From NCBI GenBank assembly GCA_004431415.1, contig QPMI01000365.1:1-42135 (forward strand): DNA of 42,135 bases, in the 5' to 3' direction. The notes below the pieces were generated by a model, which saw only the letters and a program-made list of their open reading frames with translations, ran no database searches and was not told the DNA's origin. The number at the start of each line of letters is the position of its first letter. Positions within the stretch are counted from its first letter, which is position 1. Positions 19,353 to 28,203 of this stretch are shown here, in pieces. Origin of the DNA: Cyanophora paradoxa. Its lineage: Eukaryota > Glaucocystophyceae > Cyanophorales > Cyanophoraceae. Both the position numbers and the translations under genes were made by a program.

Positions 19353-19502
19353 TATAACGTTATAACGCATTATGATACATTATGATGAATATTTTATTAT
19401 ATTAAATATATTCAATTTCCTTCACGGGAACCTGAGTATCAGGGACTAACGTGTGCAACCCCCCCCCCCGGTATACGTCAATTCAAACTCGGCGGCAAAT
19501 TT

Positions 19503-19784
19503 TTGAACATGGCGGCACCGGCGGCACCCGCGGCGGGCTCCGTGCCCGCGGGAGAAATCGAACGTGTCGTGATCCACAGGAAGGGCAGCCCGGATGCGCC
19601 GCCTGTGCATTTCAAGCCGGACATGCTCAACGCCCGCCCCGTTGACGTTGTCCTGCGGCTGCTCAAGACGACTGTGTTTCAGAATCTGGACGCCGAGAAC
19701 ATGGAATTCGTGCTCGAGAAGCGCCACGACGGCACGTCGGAGGAGCTCGAAGACATCAGCCTCCTGTGCTCCACCTCGGGCTAG
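19503..19784 (+). CDS. short ORF, hypothetical protein (93 aa)
   Basis: An intronless ORF begins MNMAAPAAPAAGSVPAGEIE and continues with a protein-like sequence: VVIHRKGSPDAPPVHFKPDM, PVDVVLRLLKTTVFQNLD, FVLEKRHDGTSEELEDISLL. Amphipathic spacing and composition look like a real protein rather than a shadow frame, but I recognise no family. Its last 29 bases overlap the 3' end of a minus-strand integrase-like ORF. It may be a host fragment or part of a transposon. Confidence 0.45.
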   Translation: MNMAAPAAPAAGSVPAGEIERVVIHRKGSPDAPPVHFKPDMLNARPVDVVLRLLKTTVFQNLDAENMEFVLEKRHDGTSEELEDISLLCSTSG

Positions 19785-20073
19785 ACTTCGCCACAGTGAT
19801 GCCCGCGGCCCTGAGCGCCCCGCGGATCGCGTCGTAGCCGTATCCGTCGCCGCACAAAGTCGCCGCTTCTTCTACGACATCGTAAACTGCCTCCTTTGAG
19901 AGAGAGTAGTCCGTCGAGAGGTCGAGGTCGCTGAGCTTGTAGCGCAGGGCGCGCATCGAAATCTGGATTTGGTGCTCCTCGTGCAGCAGAGCCACGATCT
20001 CCCTCGCCTTTCTCTTCTGAGCCACATACTCCTCCAGAATCTCCGGGTCGATGTAAATCTCGAAGCCGCTCAT
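19756..20073 (-). CDS. integrase/transposase N-terminal fragment with helix-turn-helix
   Basis: A 105-residue ORF starts MSGFEIYIDPEILEEYVAQK. Its middle (REIVALLHEEHQIQISMRAL, RYKLSDLDL) resembles the helix-turn-helix region found before the rve domain of eukaryotic integrase-core proteins. The end (GYGYDAIRGALRAAGITVAKS) matches the GYRxxxxxLRxxGIxV segment that precedes the catalytic core in those proteins. The DDE core is absent: the frame stops soon after (19756), and nothing like it is seen downstream on this strand. It is probably a truncated element, or the first exon of a gene whose rest is lost. Family assignment is from pattern only. Confidence 0.5.
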   Translation of the reverse strand: MSGFEIYIDPEILEEYVAQKRKAREIVALLHEEHQIQISMRALRYKLSDLDLSTDYSLSKEAVYDVVEEAATLCGDGYGYDAIRGALRAAGITVAKSSPRWSTGG

Positions 20074-21008
20074 TGCGAGGCGAACCGCAATGAGCGCCCG
20101 CAGCTCCGTGCACTAGGCTATCGCTGTTTTGGCCGGCTGGGGCGGCTCTCCGGCGGTCTGCCGCCGGCTGTTCCCGCGGTCGAAAAATTCACTGCACCCC
20201 CCCTCCCTTGACGCTGTCGTCAAAACCGAGTGCTGGGCCGCGTCGGGCGCGCGCAGCATCTTCAGCGACCTAGCATCGCATCCGTGGTAGGTTTGAGCGC
20301 TGCCGGCATGCATCTGAGTGCCCGAGCTGGCGCCCGCACGCTCGACGGGCGCGCGTCCAGGGCAGCGCGCGCGCAGCCCGCCCGGCCACACGAACCACTT
20401 GTATGTATGATACAAAGACCTCTTACGCTACTAGCTCGCCGGCGCCGCGCCCCGGGCTCCTGTTCACTATGCCAGGATCGGCTGCCAGGGACTGCCTGCC
20501 TGGCCGCTGCCATGCCCGGTGCATGTGCCTACGTATTTGTTCCACCAAGGAGCGCCCCGCTCGCCGCCCCCTGCCTTGCACCATGACCATATACAACAAT
20601 CCCTCCGGGAATTGAAGCAAATGCTCCTGGGGGGGGTGCACACCAAGGGCCCTGACACCTGAGCGTCCGCAGCAGCGGTCGCTTGCTATTGCAATTTGCA
20701 ATTGCCGTCGGCGAGCATATCTTAAGAGCTCGATATTGCTTCTAACTTCTAAGATGGTTTATTATCGTTTTATTATCGAGAAGACGTTCAAATGCGGTGA
20801 AATACGTGGAATGAGGCCCGTCACTGGGCCGTCAGGGGGGGTGGAACACGTTATAATGACCTTACAGTACCGTAGTACTCGGAACATGCCGGGCATTGCC
20901 GGCATGATCATCGGATATCGATGCCGGCCCGGCGGCGTCATGCCCAACCGGCGCCGCACTGCGGGCAGTCGACGTCTGCGGCAGACTACCCGGTAGTACT
21001 CCGGCAGT
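20074..21008. other. spacer within the transposon-rich segment
   Basis: There is no supported gene. Composition is mixed, with a CGTTATAATG word at 20849 that is the inverse of the CATTATAACG word at 19075. Just before the hAT-like element, 20880-21000 holds GCCGGCAT/TGCCGG and GTAGTAC words. Confidence 0.45.
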
Positions 21009-21500
21009 CAGGGTTCCTAAAATTTTCTCAGGCCAAGGACGCCCCAAAAATTTTTGAAATATTTCCGAAAGATTTCCGAAATATTTCCGAAATATTTCCC
21101 CATAGAAACAAAGATTCCGAGCTTGCCACCAACATCTAAGCGCCTAAACCGCTTCCTAAGGCTTTTGTTGATGTTTCGACGCAGAATAGAGCGCGGAAAG
21201 AATTATAAGAACCCATCTGGGCGAGAGTGCACCCCTGCCACCGTACCAGAGAAAGTTGAGCTCGAGCCAAATCGAAGTCTAGAGTGCTCTGATCACATCA
21301 GATATCACTAAGACTTCCATATGCACGCAAAAGACACGTAAAGATGCTGCTTTTCGACGTGTTTGACGGGGGCAAAACGCCACAAGAAATTCTTTCCCCG
21401 CAAAAATTTTCGGCAGTTCGGGCGAGACAGAAAATTTTCGCAAAACTTTTCAGAAAATTTTTGGAATTGTTTTCCGGAAAAGTTTCCGACCGGAACCCTG
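21009..21500. mobile_element. hAT-like MITE, copy A (492 bases)
   Basis: The left end is CAGGGTTCC at 21009 and the right end GGAACCCTG at 21500, a perfect 9-base terminal inverted repeat. The flanks are CCGGCAGT on the left and CCGGCGGC on the right, a degraded 8-base duplication. Both arms are built from AAAATTTT and TTTCCGAAA-type words. The interior is homologous to copy B in the opposite orientation, including the CCATAGAAAC and AACCCATCTGGGCGA stretches. There is no coding capacity. Confidence 0.72.
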
Positions 21501-21714
21501 CCGGCGGCAGTGCATCGGATCGATTCGGAAATTTCGGATGCGTATGCCGCTGACTCTCAGTGATCCGATCATCGATTCCGATGATCGATTCCGGGCATTG
21601 ATGCCGCGCCGGCGCCGGCTCCGAGGAGTCGGAGCCTCCGAAGAGTCCGATCCGGCGGCGCCCCAATGCGGGCATTATGCGGCCCCATGCATACTATGAT
21701 ATGCAGGCTGCAGC

Positions 21715-22217
21715 CAGGGTTCCGGCCGAAAAATTTTTCGAAAAATAAAACAAAATTTTTTGTAAAATTTTTTGCAAAATTTTTTGGTCTCGGCTGGACG
21801 CTCAAAAAATTTTGCTCGAGAAAATATTCGGGGGGCCCTTTTCTCGTGCAGAACACGTCGTAATAAGCTTCCTTTACGTATCTCTTGCATGTATAATGAA
21901 GTTTAAGCGATAAGCAATGCGATAGGGGCACTCTGCACGTCGATAAGGGTCAGACCTCACTGTACCCCTGGCGAGCCCTAGGAAATTCATGAGTGTGTCT
22001 TCGCCCAAATGGGCTCGAAATAAAACTTCTGACCACTTCCCATGCTACAAGAATGTTAAGAGGACCTTAAGAGCACGTTTAGAGCGCGTTTGCGCGCCTC
22101 TGGAACGTGCCTTCTCGTTTGTATGGCAAAAATTTTTGAGAAATTTTTCAAAAATTTTTAAAAAGTTTTAAAAATTTTTGGGGGTCTCCTGGGCCCACAA
22201 AAAATTTTGGAACTCTG
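21715..22217. mobile_element. hAT-like MITE, copy B (503 bases)
   Basis: The left end is CAGGGTTCC at 21715 and the right end GGAACTCTG at 22217. It is flanked by an exact 8-base target-site duplication, GCTGCAGC at 21707-21714 and 22218-22225, the length typical of hAT elements. Inside, AAAATTTT-rich arms surround a CACGTCG segment and an inverted segment with CCCAAATGGGCTCG. It aligns with copy A in reverse orientation: its left arm matches A's right arm and its right arm matches A's left arm. Confidence 0.78.
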
Positions 22218-22386
22218 GCTGCAGCCTGCAGCCTGCAGTGGGCCTGCACTGGCCCGCCCTGCAGGCAGGCTGAGGCAGCTGCCTACCAGTAAGTGGCAGT
22301 AACTTGAAAGTCTGGACTGCACAATCTAGGCAAGGCAGAAAAAAACTTAGCGTTGCCCGCGGCGCGGCCTCCCGGAGTCCGCTGCC

Positions 22387-22665
22387 TACCGTCGGGCACT
22401 TAATTACCGCGGCATAAATTACCGCGTTTCAAAACCCGGCCCGCCATAGAGCAAAATACCGCGGTACCAAATTACCGCGTTTTTACAAATTTGAGGCTTG
22501 TATGGGGCGGTAATTATGGGGGGTACTGTCTAGGGCAACTTCTCAGCAGCAAATTACCGCGGGAGTCGCGGCGGGACCAAATTACCGCGTTTTTACAAAT
22601 TCTAGGCGCGGTAATTTGGTACCGCGGTAATTAAGTGGGCGCGGTATTTTTGTGTTCTACGGTAG
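22387..22665. mobile_element. foldback/MITE-like element with repeated ACCGCG words
   Basis: Inner inverted repeats of about 30 bases begin CACTTAATTACCGCGG at 22397 and end CCGCGGTAATTAAGTG at 22637. Outer short repeats are TACCGT at 22387 and ACGGTA at 22665, with GCC on both outer flanks. The interior has many AAATTACCGCG copies in both orientations. There is no coding capacity. The exact ends and the duplication (GCC or TA) are uncertain. Confidence 0.6.
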
Positions 22666-23093
22666 CCAGGCTAGCCTTAGTAGGGGCCTCAGAGGCTCAG
22701 ACCCCGCTACTCAGTGACTAGCCTAGTAGGGGCCGCTACCGTACTAGCCCGCTAGCCGGCGCTAGGGCAGCCGAGGCAGGCTGCCTCGGTTCAAGTCCTG
22801 CTGGCGCCCGTTCTCTGCCAAAGGCTGCCATATGCATGGTCCTCGCGCATTGTTCAGCAAAATAATGCATTAAATTGCCATTAATTAGTTCAGCAAAATT
22901 CATGATCAGTTTCAGCGGGTTAACGTTGTACGATTAACTTGTACTAATTAGGGGCCAGACTTGTTGTACTTGTACCGTGTTCCGTGTACCGGTATACGTA
23001 CATGTGCTGAAAGTTCAGATGAATCGGCATTGATTCGGCAACCCTATTATTTTGAGCTGCCTGCGCATGCGAGGTTTTCTATAGTCTATAACA
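22666..23093. other. spacer, no gene seen
   Basis: It carries CTAG-rich sequence (GCTAGCC, CTAGTAGGGGCC) at 22670-22770 and AT-rich sequence after 22840. No exon is supported. Confidence 0.45.
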
Positions 23094-23600
23094 AGCGATC
23101 GCGAGAAGCAGGCGACTCGGCGACTGCGGCGACGCGATGCCGATGCCGTTCTCTCTACGGCACGTGGGCAAGAAGGGCCTGCGCTACCGCTTCCAGGTCC
23201 GCGCACGCGTCCGCGGGACTACCGAGCGCCGCGCTTCCCGGCCCCGCCATGTGAACCAGTTCGCTCGCTGGGGCGCGGGGCGCGGCGCGGCCTCTTAAAG
23301 CGCTTTCCCGGGGCTTTTCGGGCCGCGTACGCCGCGCCGTGACGCGCCATCGCACCGCCCCACGAGCGCCGCTCTGTCCGCATTGTCGCCGCGTCTCCGC
23401 GTGAACCATGGCCATATGCATGTCATCGTCATTGGGAGCGGCCGGGCTGAGCGGAGAGCGCGCAGATCGAGGTGCAGGAGCTCGCGGACGTGGCGGCGGG
23501 CGTGGAGGGCGAGGTGTACGTGCGGCTGAAGCGAGGGTCGAAGACGCTGCACACGGCGTGGAGGGCGAGGTGTACGTGCGGCTGAAGCGGGGGGGGTGTA
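23094..23600 (+). pseudogene. truncated copy of the 5' part of the NT-C2/DIL gene
   Basis: It is near-identical to about 8290-8720. It retains upstream bases, the ATG and the MPMPFSLRHVGKKGLRYRFQ exon (23137-23196), the GTCCGC donor, most of intron 1, and the start of exon 2 (IEVQELADVAAGVEGEVYVR region). Homology stops after the CTGCACACGGCG point, where a short segment (GTGGAGGGCGAGGTGTACGT onward) is repeated and followed by unrelated sequence. Small insertions relative to the parent create palindromic words, such as CATATG and GCATGC-like sequence near 23407. The rest of the protein is missing, so it is non-functional as an NT-C2/DIL protein. Confidence 0.85.
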
Positions 23601-24649
23601 CGTACGTAATCAACATCATGGGCATGAGCTCAGGGCTCAAATCATCATGCCCAAGATAACGATTTCATCACAGCCGAAGCGATTATAATTACTAACTACT
23701 AACAACTTGGCGATACGGATGATCGATATATATCGCCGATCGCGAGTCGGGATAGCTATAGCATTGCTATCCGATAATTGGAAATGTGGATCTCTTGTAT
23801 CTAGAGGAGCGCTGGCCCGAGGGCGGGACCGGAGCGGGGTTCGAGTCGATCGCGAGGCCTACCGTAATACGTATACGGGTCGACGTCGCGATCGCGAGCT
23901 GATGTCGGAGCTCGAGCATACATATGAATGAGCGGGTCGAATGAGCTCGAGCCCGAATCTGCGCTCGATCGCGAATTCGAAGGGACGCTCATGATCATGA
24001 TTAAGGAGGGCTGATACAGAATAGAGAAATATCACAGTGTGTGCCACGATTATAATTAGTATCCTCCTTAATGTTTTTTATTTTCTATCAATTTAACCTC
24101 TGTCCCCGCCCCTCTTCCCTCGGCGAGGCGACCCCGGGCCCGCCCCGCGCGCGCGCACCGCACCAGTTGTGCGCATGCGGGATTGTACGCGCGCACTGCA
24201 GCTGCGCGGGAATCGAATTAACAACACCCCCCACCCGATTCCTGATCCACGCCTCCGGAGTTCGAAGCTTAAGCGCCGGCCTGCACTGTAATTAGAGGGG
24301 CCGACGTCCGATCCGGGATGCGGGTAGGGGGCCGGGCAGCAGGGCCAGCTGCAGGCGAGTGCGACGGCTCAGGAGACTTGGGTGTTCTCAGAGCGAGCTT
24401 AACGGAAGGGCTCGCATCAAACATAGTCTTATCTCATCATGATCACACGGCCTGCAGCGATGCATATGCACGCGTTCACGAACCGATATCGAAGCGCGCA
24501 TGCAGCCACAGCAAGACATGTACATATACACGACGTGATCCACCGGTACCTGTGAACGTGGTCATGCGCATGCATTCGAGGGGTGGCGGCAGCTGAAAAA
24601 GGCTAGCGCTAGCTGGGGACGTCGAAAACTATCATATGCATGATCATCG
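23601..24649. other. gene-poor spacer
   Basis: It begins with a copy of a dispersed repeat and continues with balanced-composition sequence crowded with palindromic words (CGATCG, TCGCGA, GAGCTC, CATATG). No exon is supported. Confidence 0.5.
23622..23680. repeat. dispersed repeat, copy 1
   Basis: The segment containing CATGAGC, GGGCTCAAATCATC, AAGATAACGATTTCATCACA and GCCGAAG recurs at 26421-26474. Weaker similarity continues downstream of both copies for about 250 bases. Confidence 0.75.
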
Positions 24650-24898
24650 CGTAAATCGAATATTTTCAGACGCAGCAAGGGACGGATTTCGTATTCGAAC
24701 TTAAATCATAGCTCAGCGGCTGACGACTCATCATCACGCACGAGTTGTGGACCGGAGGCGGAAGAGGAAATATTTAACACAACGATAACAGGAGGCGGCG
24801 AGCTCGGGGACGGCGGCTCAGACGAAGAAGTACTCGTGAAGATCACATCGAGTGCGATGCTCGAATTTGTTCGTCTGCAGAAACTTCCAGCGGAATAG
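24650..24898 (+). other. exon-like open frame without start codon
   Basis: After a TTTTCAG acceptor-like site at about 24670, one frame stays open to TAG at 24896-24898. It encodes an acidic, protein-like sequence: SSAADDSSSRTSC, CGPEAEEEIFNTTITGGGEL, GDGGSDEEVLVKITSSAML and EFVRLQKLPAE. A diverged copy of the EAEEE ... GGGGSD part occurs near 26705-26745 and ends in TAA. It may be a terminal exon of an otherwise unseen gene, or a relic in a repeat. I do not recognise the family. Confidence 0.3.
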
Positions 24899-25492
24899 AT
24901 ACTATGATATGGTGGAAGAAGAGAAAGCAAAGCGGTCGCAGGATCCGGAGGGCTTCAGACGGAGCGCAGATTTGGTCAGGTCTTTGAACATCGATATCGA
25001 TCCCAGGACGAATTTCGCGAGCACAGACCGCTCGCAGTTGTAGCAAACTTGTTTCGCGAATCCGATTCGAACTGCGCACCGCGGCAAAAATGCGTCAAGC
25101 TTAGTGGACGGATGCGGCTTTCGCGGAAAATTTAAGCGCGACTGAGATTTCGAACTCGATTTATATTGGTTTAATTTGCGATTGCGGCTAGCGCTGGGCG
25201 CAATTGGCAAGAATGAGGCTGGAGGCTTATGTTCTATGCGGTGGCTCAGAGTGGGTTGATATATATATCAAAACGAGCTCGAGGCTCGTATCAAATAAAG
25301 GAAACAATTTTATTTTATCCATCACCGACCACCGCCAGCTCAAGGAAGCTATAGGTCGGGTTGGCTGACCTTCGTGACACCGTGGCGGTACTTGAGTTTG
25401 AAGGCCGTGATTATAAGGCGAGATAATTATAATTGATTCATTATATATATATTCTAATCGATATCTAGATCTGGCCGCTGCAGTAAAGCTCG
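24899..25492. other. spacer, no supported gene
   Basis: A second frame at 24909-25043 (MVEEEKAKRSQDPEGFRRSA) looks weakly protein-like but has no family match. The rest is AT-richer sequence with TATATA tracts near 25260 and 25445. Confidence 0.4.
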
Positions 25493-25546
25493 TAGCGGTG
25501 TGGTTATCATACACGCTGTCTGATTCATGCCTCCCGTGTTCGAATC
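25493..25546 (+). other. tRNA-like pol III A-box and B-box pair (degenerate)
   Basis: TAGCGGTGTGG at 25493 is close to the A-box consensus and is followed by GTTATCAT as in a tRNA D arm. TGTTCGAATC at 25537 is close to the B box. Spacing is 34 bases, within the tRNA range. The anticodon and acceptor stems do not fold convincingly, so this is at best a tRNA-derived element or decayed tRNA. A second TTCGAATCCCGCC follows near 25568. Confidence 0.3.
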
Positions 25547-28133
25547 GCCCTGCGATGAGAATCCCGCCTTCGAATCCCGCCCGCTCCACATAATTCCGAT
25601 CGATCATGTCCCACCTTGCCTGTACACGCCCCCACAGTGCTGGAGTAGACTAGAGGCTGTGGCCGGTAATTCACCAAAAAAAAAAAAGCTCGAAGCGGAC
25701 TAATATTCGAATAAATCGAATTAAATAGATACTAGATCTAGAAACGTACGTTACATAGGCAAAGCTTAAGCCTTGAAGCCGCTGAGCTTCGCAATCAGGC
25801 CTGCCGATGCCTGCTACAATTGCAAGCTCGGGCTCGAAGCCGAAACGATAAGATTCCGGAACAGCGGACGGATAGGGCGTGGAGGCGAGGAGAGAGCAAA
25901 ATTAAAATTAAAAGAAGCTCTTGCAATTGCCCGCGAAGATTTGTAGTTGCGACGAGACGCAGCGATCATGATCAGACACCAACAACGCGAAGGAAACGAG
26001 CGGTGGACTCCGGGAGGCGGATGTGGCATGGTACCTGAACCTTAATCAAATTTATATTAATATTATTATAATGACCGAATTTGGGCTAAGCCAGCGCTAG
26101 CGGCCGCGCGCCCAGCGGGGAGGAGGGCTAGCGCTCGTGGCCCATCGCGATCGGGCTTGCAGATTGCAATTCCCCGCGAGTTCGAAGGGCTTGCCCGCGA
26201 TGACCAAGGCCTGCGAAGAAGACCGTGTAAGCCTGCGAGCTGCGAGGAGCCGAGGCGCCGGTGCTCGGAACACGCTCGAATCGGATTCGGCGCGGGTTTT
26301 ATAAAATGACCGCGGAAAACGATTCAATATCGAAATAAAGGCGGACGGAATAGATTAAAGCGCTGGTCTCCCAGCCGAAATGAAACAAAGCGCTGAATTC
26401 GGCTCATACGTTTTGGTAATCAGCATGAGCGCAGGGCTCAAATCATCAAGATAACGATTTCATCACAGCCGAAGAAATTACCAACGACTTTGCAACGAGG
26501 GATCCCATTCTAGATGAGAGATCGGTAGCATTGATATCCGGGAATCTAGATTCAATTTAGAGGGGCCCCGGCCGCAGGCGCGGGAGCGGGGCTCGAGGAT
26601 CCGGAGCCGCGAGCTCAGGTCCGAACCCGAAGGCGCCCGAACGAAGGCCGCGAAGGGAAGAGGAAGACCTGTGCCACCGGAACCGATCGCGAGCTGTCGA
26701 GGCTGAAGAGGAAACCAACGGGGGCGGCGGCTCAGACTAATTGAATGTCACGTCGAGTGCGAGGCTCGCATCAGCACAGGCTGGAGATAAAACCCATCAC
26801 AGACCGCGCCACCGATGAGGAAATTAAAGAAGCTCAAGATCTAGCTAAAGATCTAGACGTCGTACCACAGCATTAATTTTTATAAAGTAAAACATATCGA
26901 ATTTCGATGGGGTACCGGTGCGGCCGCGGTGTGGCACGCCCAGGTATCGTAGTACGGTCGTCTTCGAACAAATATCGACATATTATTATAATTCCCGCCG
27001 GATCGGATTTTGAATGATCATGAAGATGTGTTTCTCTACAGGATCCGGAGGCGGCACGCACCATATGCATGCAACGCGAGCCACTGAGCTCTAGATCTGC
27101 GCATCCCGGGATCCTTAAGATAATGAAGCTTGTGATAGCTTTAAGATATCGCCATCGGCCCTGCGAGTGGCATCACAATATCGGGACCCGGAGGCGGATA
27201 TCGCATGTATAGTGGTTCAAGCCGGAGCAGCAATACTTAACTTAGTATTCGTGCACTTGGGCGTGCTCGCGCATGCAGGACTCCCGACGACCCGCCCGCA
27301 AATTAAAGACCTGCGATGGGCCAAGATCAAATCTACAATCAAATTAAATCACGAATAAGATCAAACAATTATAGACATGCGAAATCACGAATTTCGCGAG
27401 ACGATTGCGCTCGAAGCTCAGCGCGATCGAGCTTGCAATTGCCCGCGGCCAGAAATTAATATAAGAAGCTGCGACGACCGCTCGAATCTCTTAATATTCC
27501 TGCCAGGCTGCGAATTCGAAGATCGTTCGACTCGGAGAATTTCAAAACGCTTGCCCGAGAAGACCTGCGACAAAGACCGCGAAGTTCGCGGTCGACTGGC
27601 GAGATCTGCGACGCGTACGTCGACGCGTACGCGTACGGGCGCGGCCGCGCGCGCTGGCCATGGTGGCCGTGGCTCGGAACCCGCTCAAATTTTGCGTTGT
27701 GATCGACGCGGGTTTTACGTGTACCGCGAATTTCGCGGACCGGAGAAGATCTAGACTCTCACGAGCAGCCGAGGCGAGTTTTAGTTTTCACTTCAGAACA
27801 AGTGCGCGCGGAAGCCCGCATCCTGAAGGCCCATTAAGCCGGCGCCGGAACGGGAGACCACCCGCGAGACGCGCACACCTAGATCAGAAGCGTCTGCGCG
27901 GCAAGGCAAATTAAATATAAAGAAATGGCCTTGATTTAGTCGCGATCGCCGTACGCGTCGACGTCCATGACCCGCAAGACCTAGAGCTGCTGGCAGTCGC
28001 AATCAAACTGCTGGTGATCGCAAAAAGGCGGAAAATGCCGCCCCACTTAATTATAGTCCCTCTCGATCTAGCTGCCATCTCTCTTAATTCGTTTTTCACC
28101 TTCATTCTTTTTCACCTTTTTTCTCCGGGTCAT
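25547..28133. other. gene-poor spacer with diverged repeats
   Basis: Motifs such as GGATCCGGAGG and CCGGAGGCGGATATCGCATG recur in variant forms (24940, 26010, 26598, 27040, 27190). The 26421-26760 stretch resembles 23622-23960 and 24740-24860. A run of 12 A lies near 25676. Palindromic 6-mers (TCGCGA, GAATTC, AGATCT, GCGCGC) are dense, for example at 27600-27660. I see no gene. Confidence 0.5.
26421..26474. repeat. dispersed repeat, copy 2
   Basis: It matches 23622-23680, lacking the ATGCCC segment present there. Similarity fades through the following 250 bases. Confidence 0.75.
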
Positions 28134-28203
28134 GAGATCATGAGATCTCCCGGAGTTCTCCTTCGCCTGCTCGAGCTCTAGAGATCATGAGATCTCCCGG
28201 AGT
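28134..28203. repeat. 23-base direct repeat, two copies
   Basis: GAGATCATGAGATCTCCCGG plus AGT occurs at 28134 and again at 28181, 47 bases apart. The unit itself contains TCATGA and AGATCT palindromes. Confidence 0.85.

Noticed and set aside
19503-20073. A bacterial operon or toxin-antitoxin pair
   Set aside because: The two ORFs are convergent, overlap at their 3' ends, lie among eukaryotic transposons and have no ribosome-binding context.
22780-22815. GGTTCAAGTCCTGCT resembling a tRNA T arm
   Set aside because: The left side of the T stem does not pair with the right, and no anticodon or D arm is present upstream.
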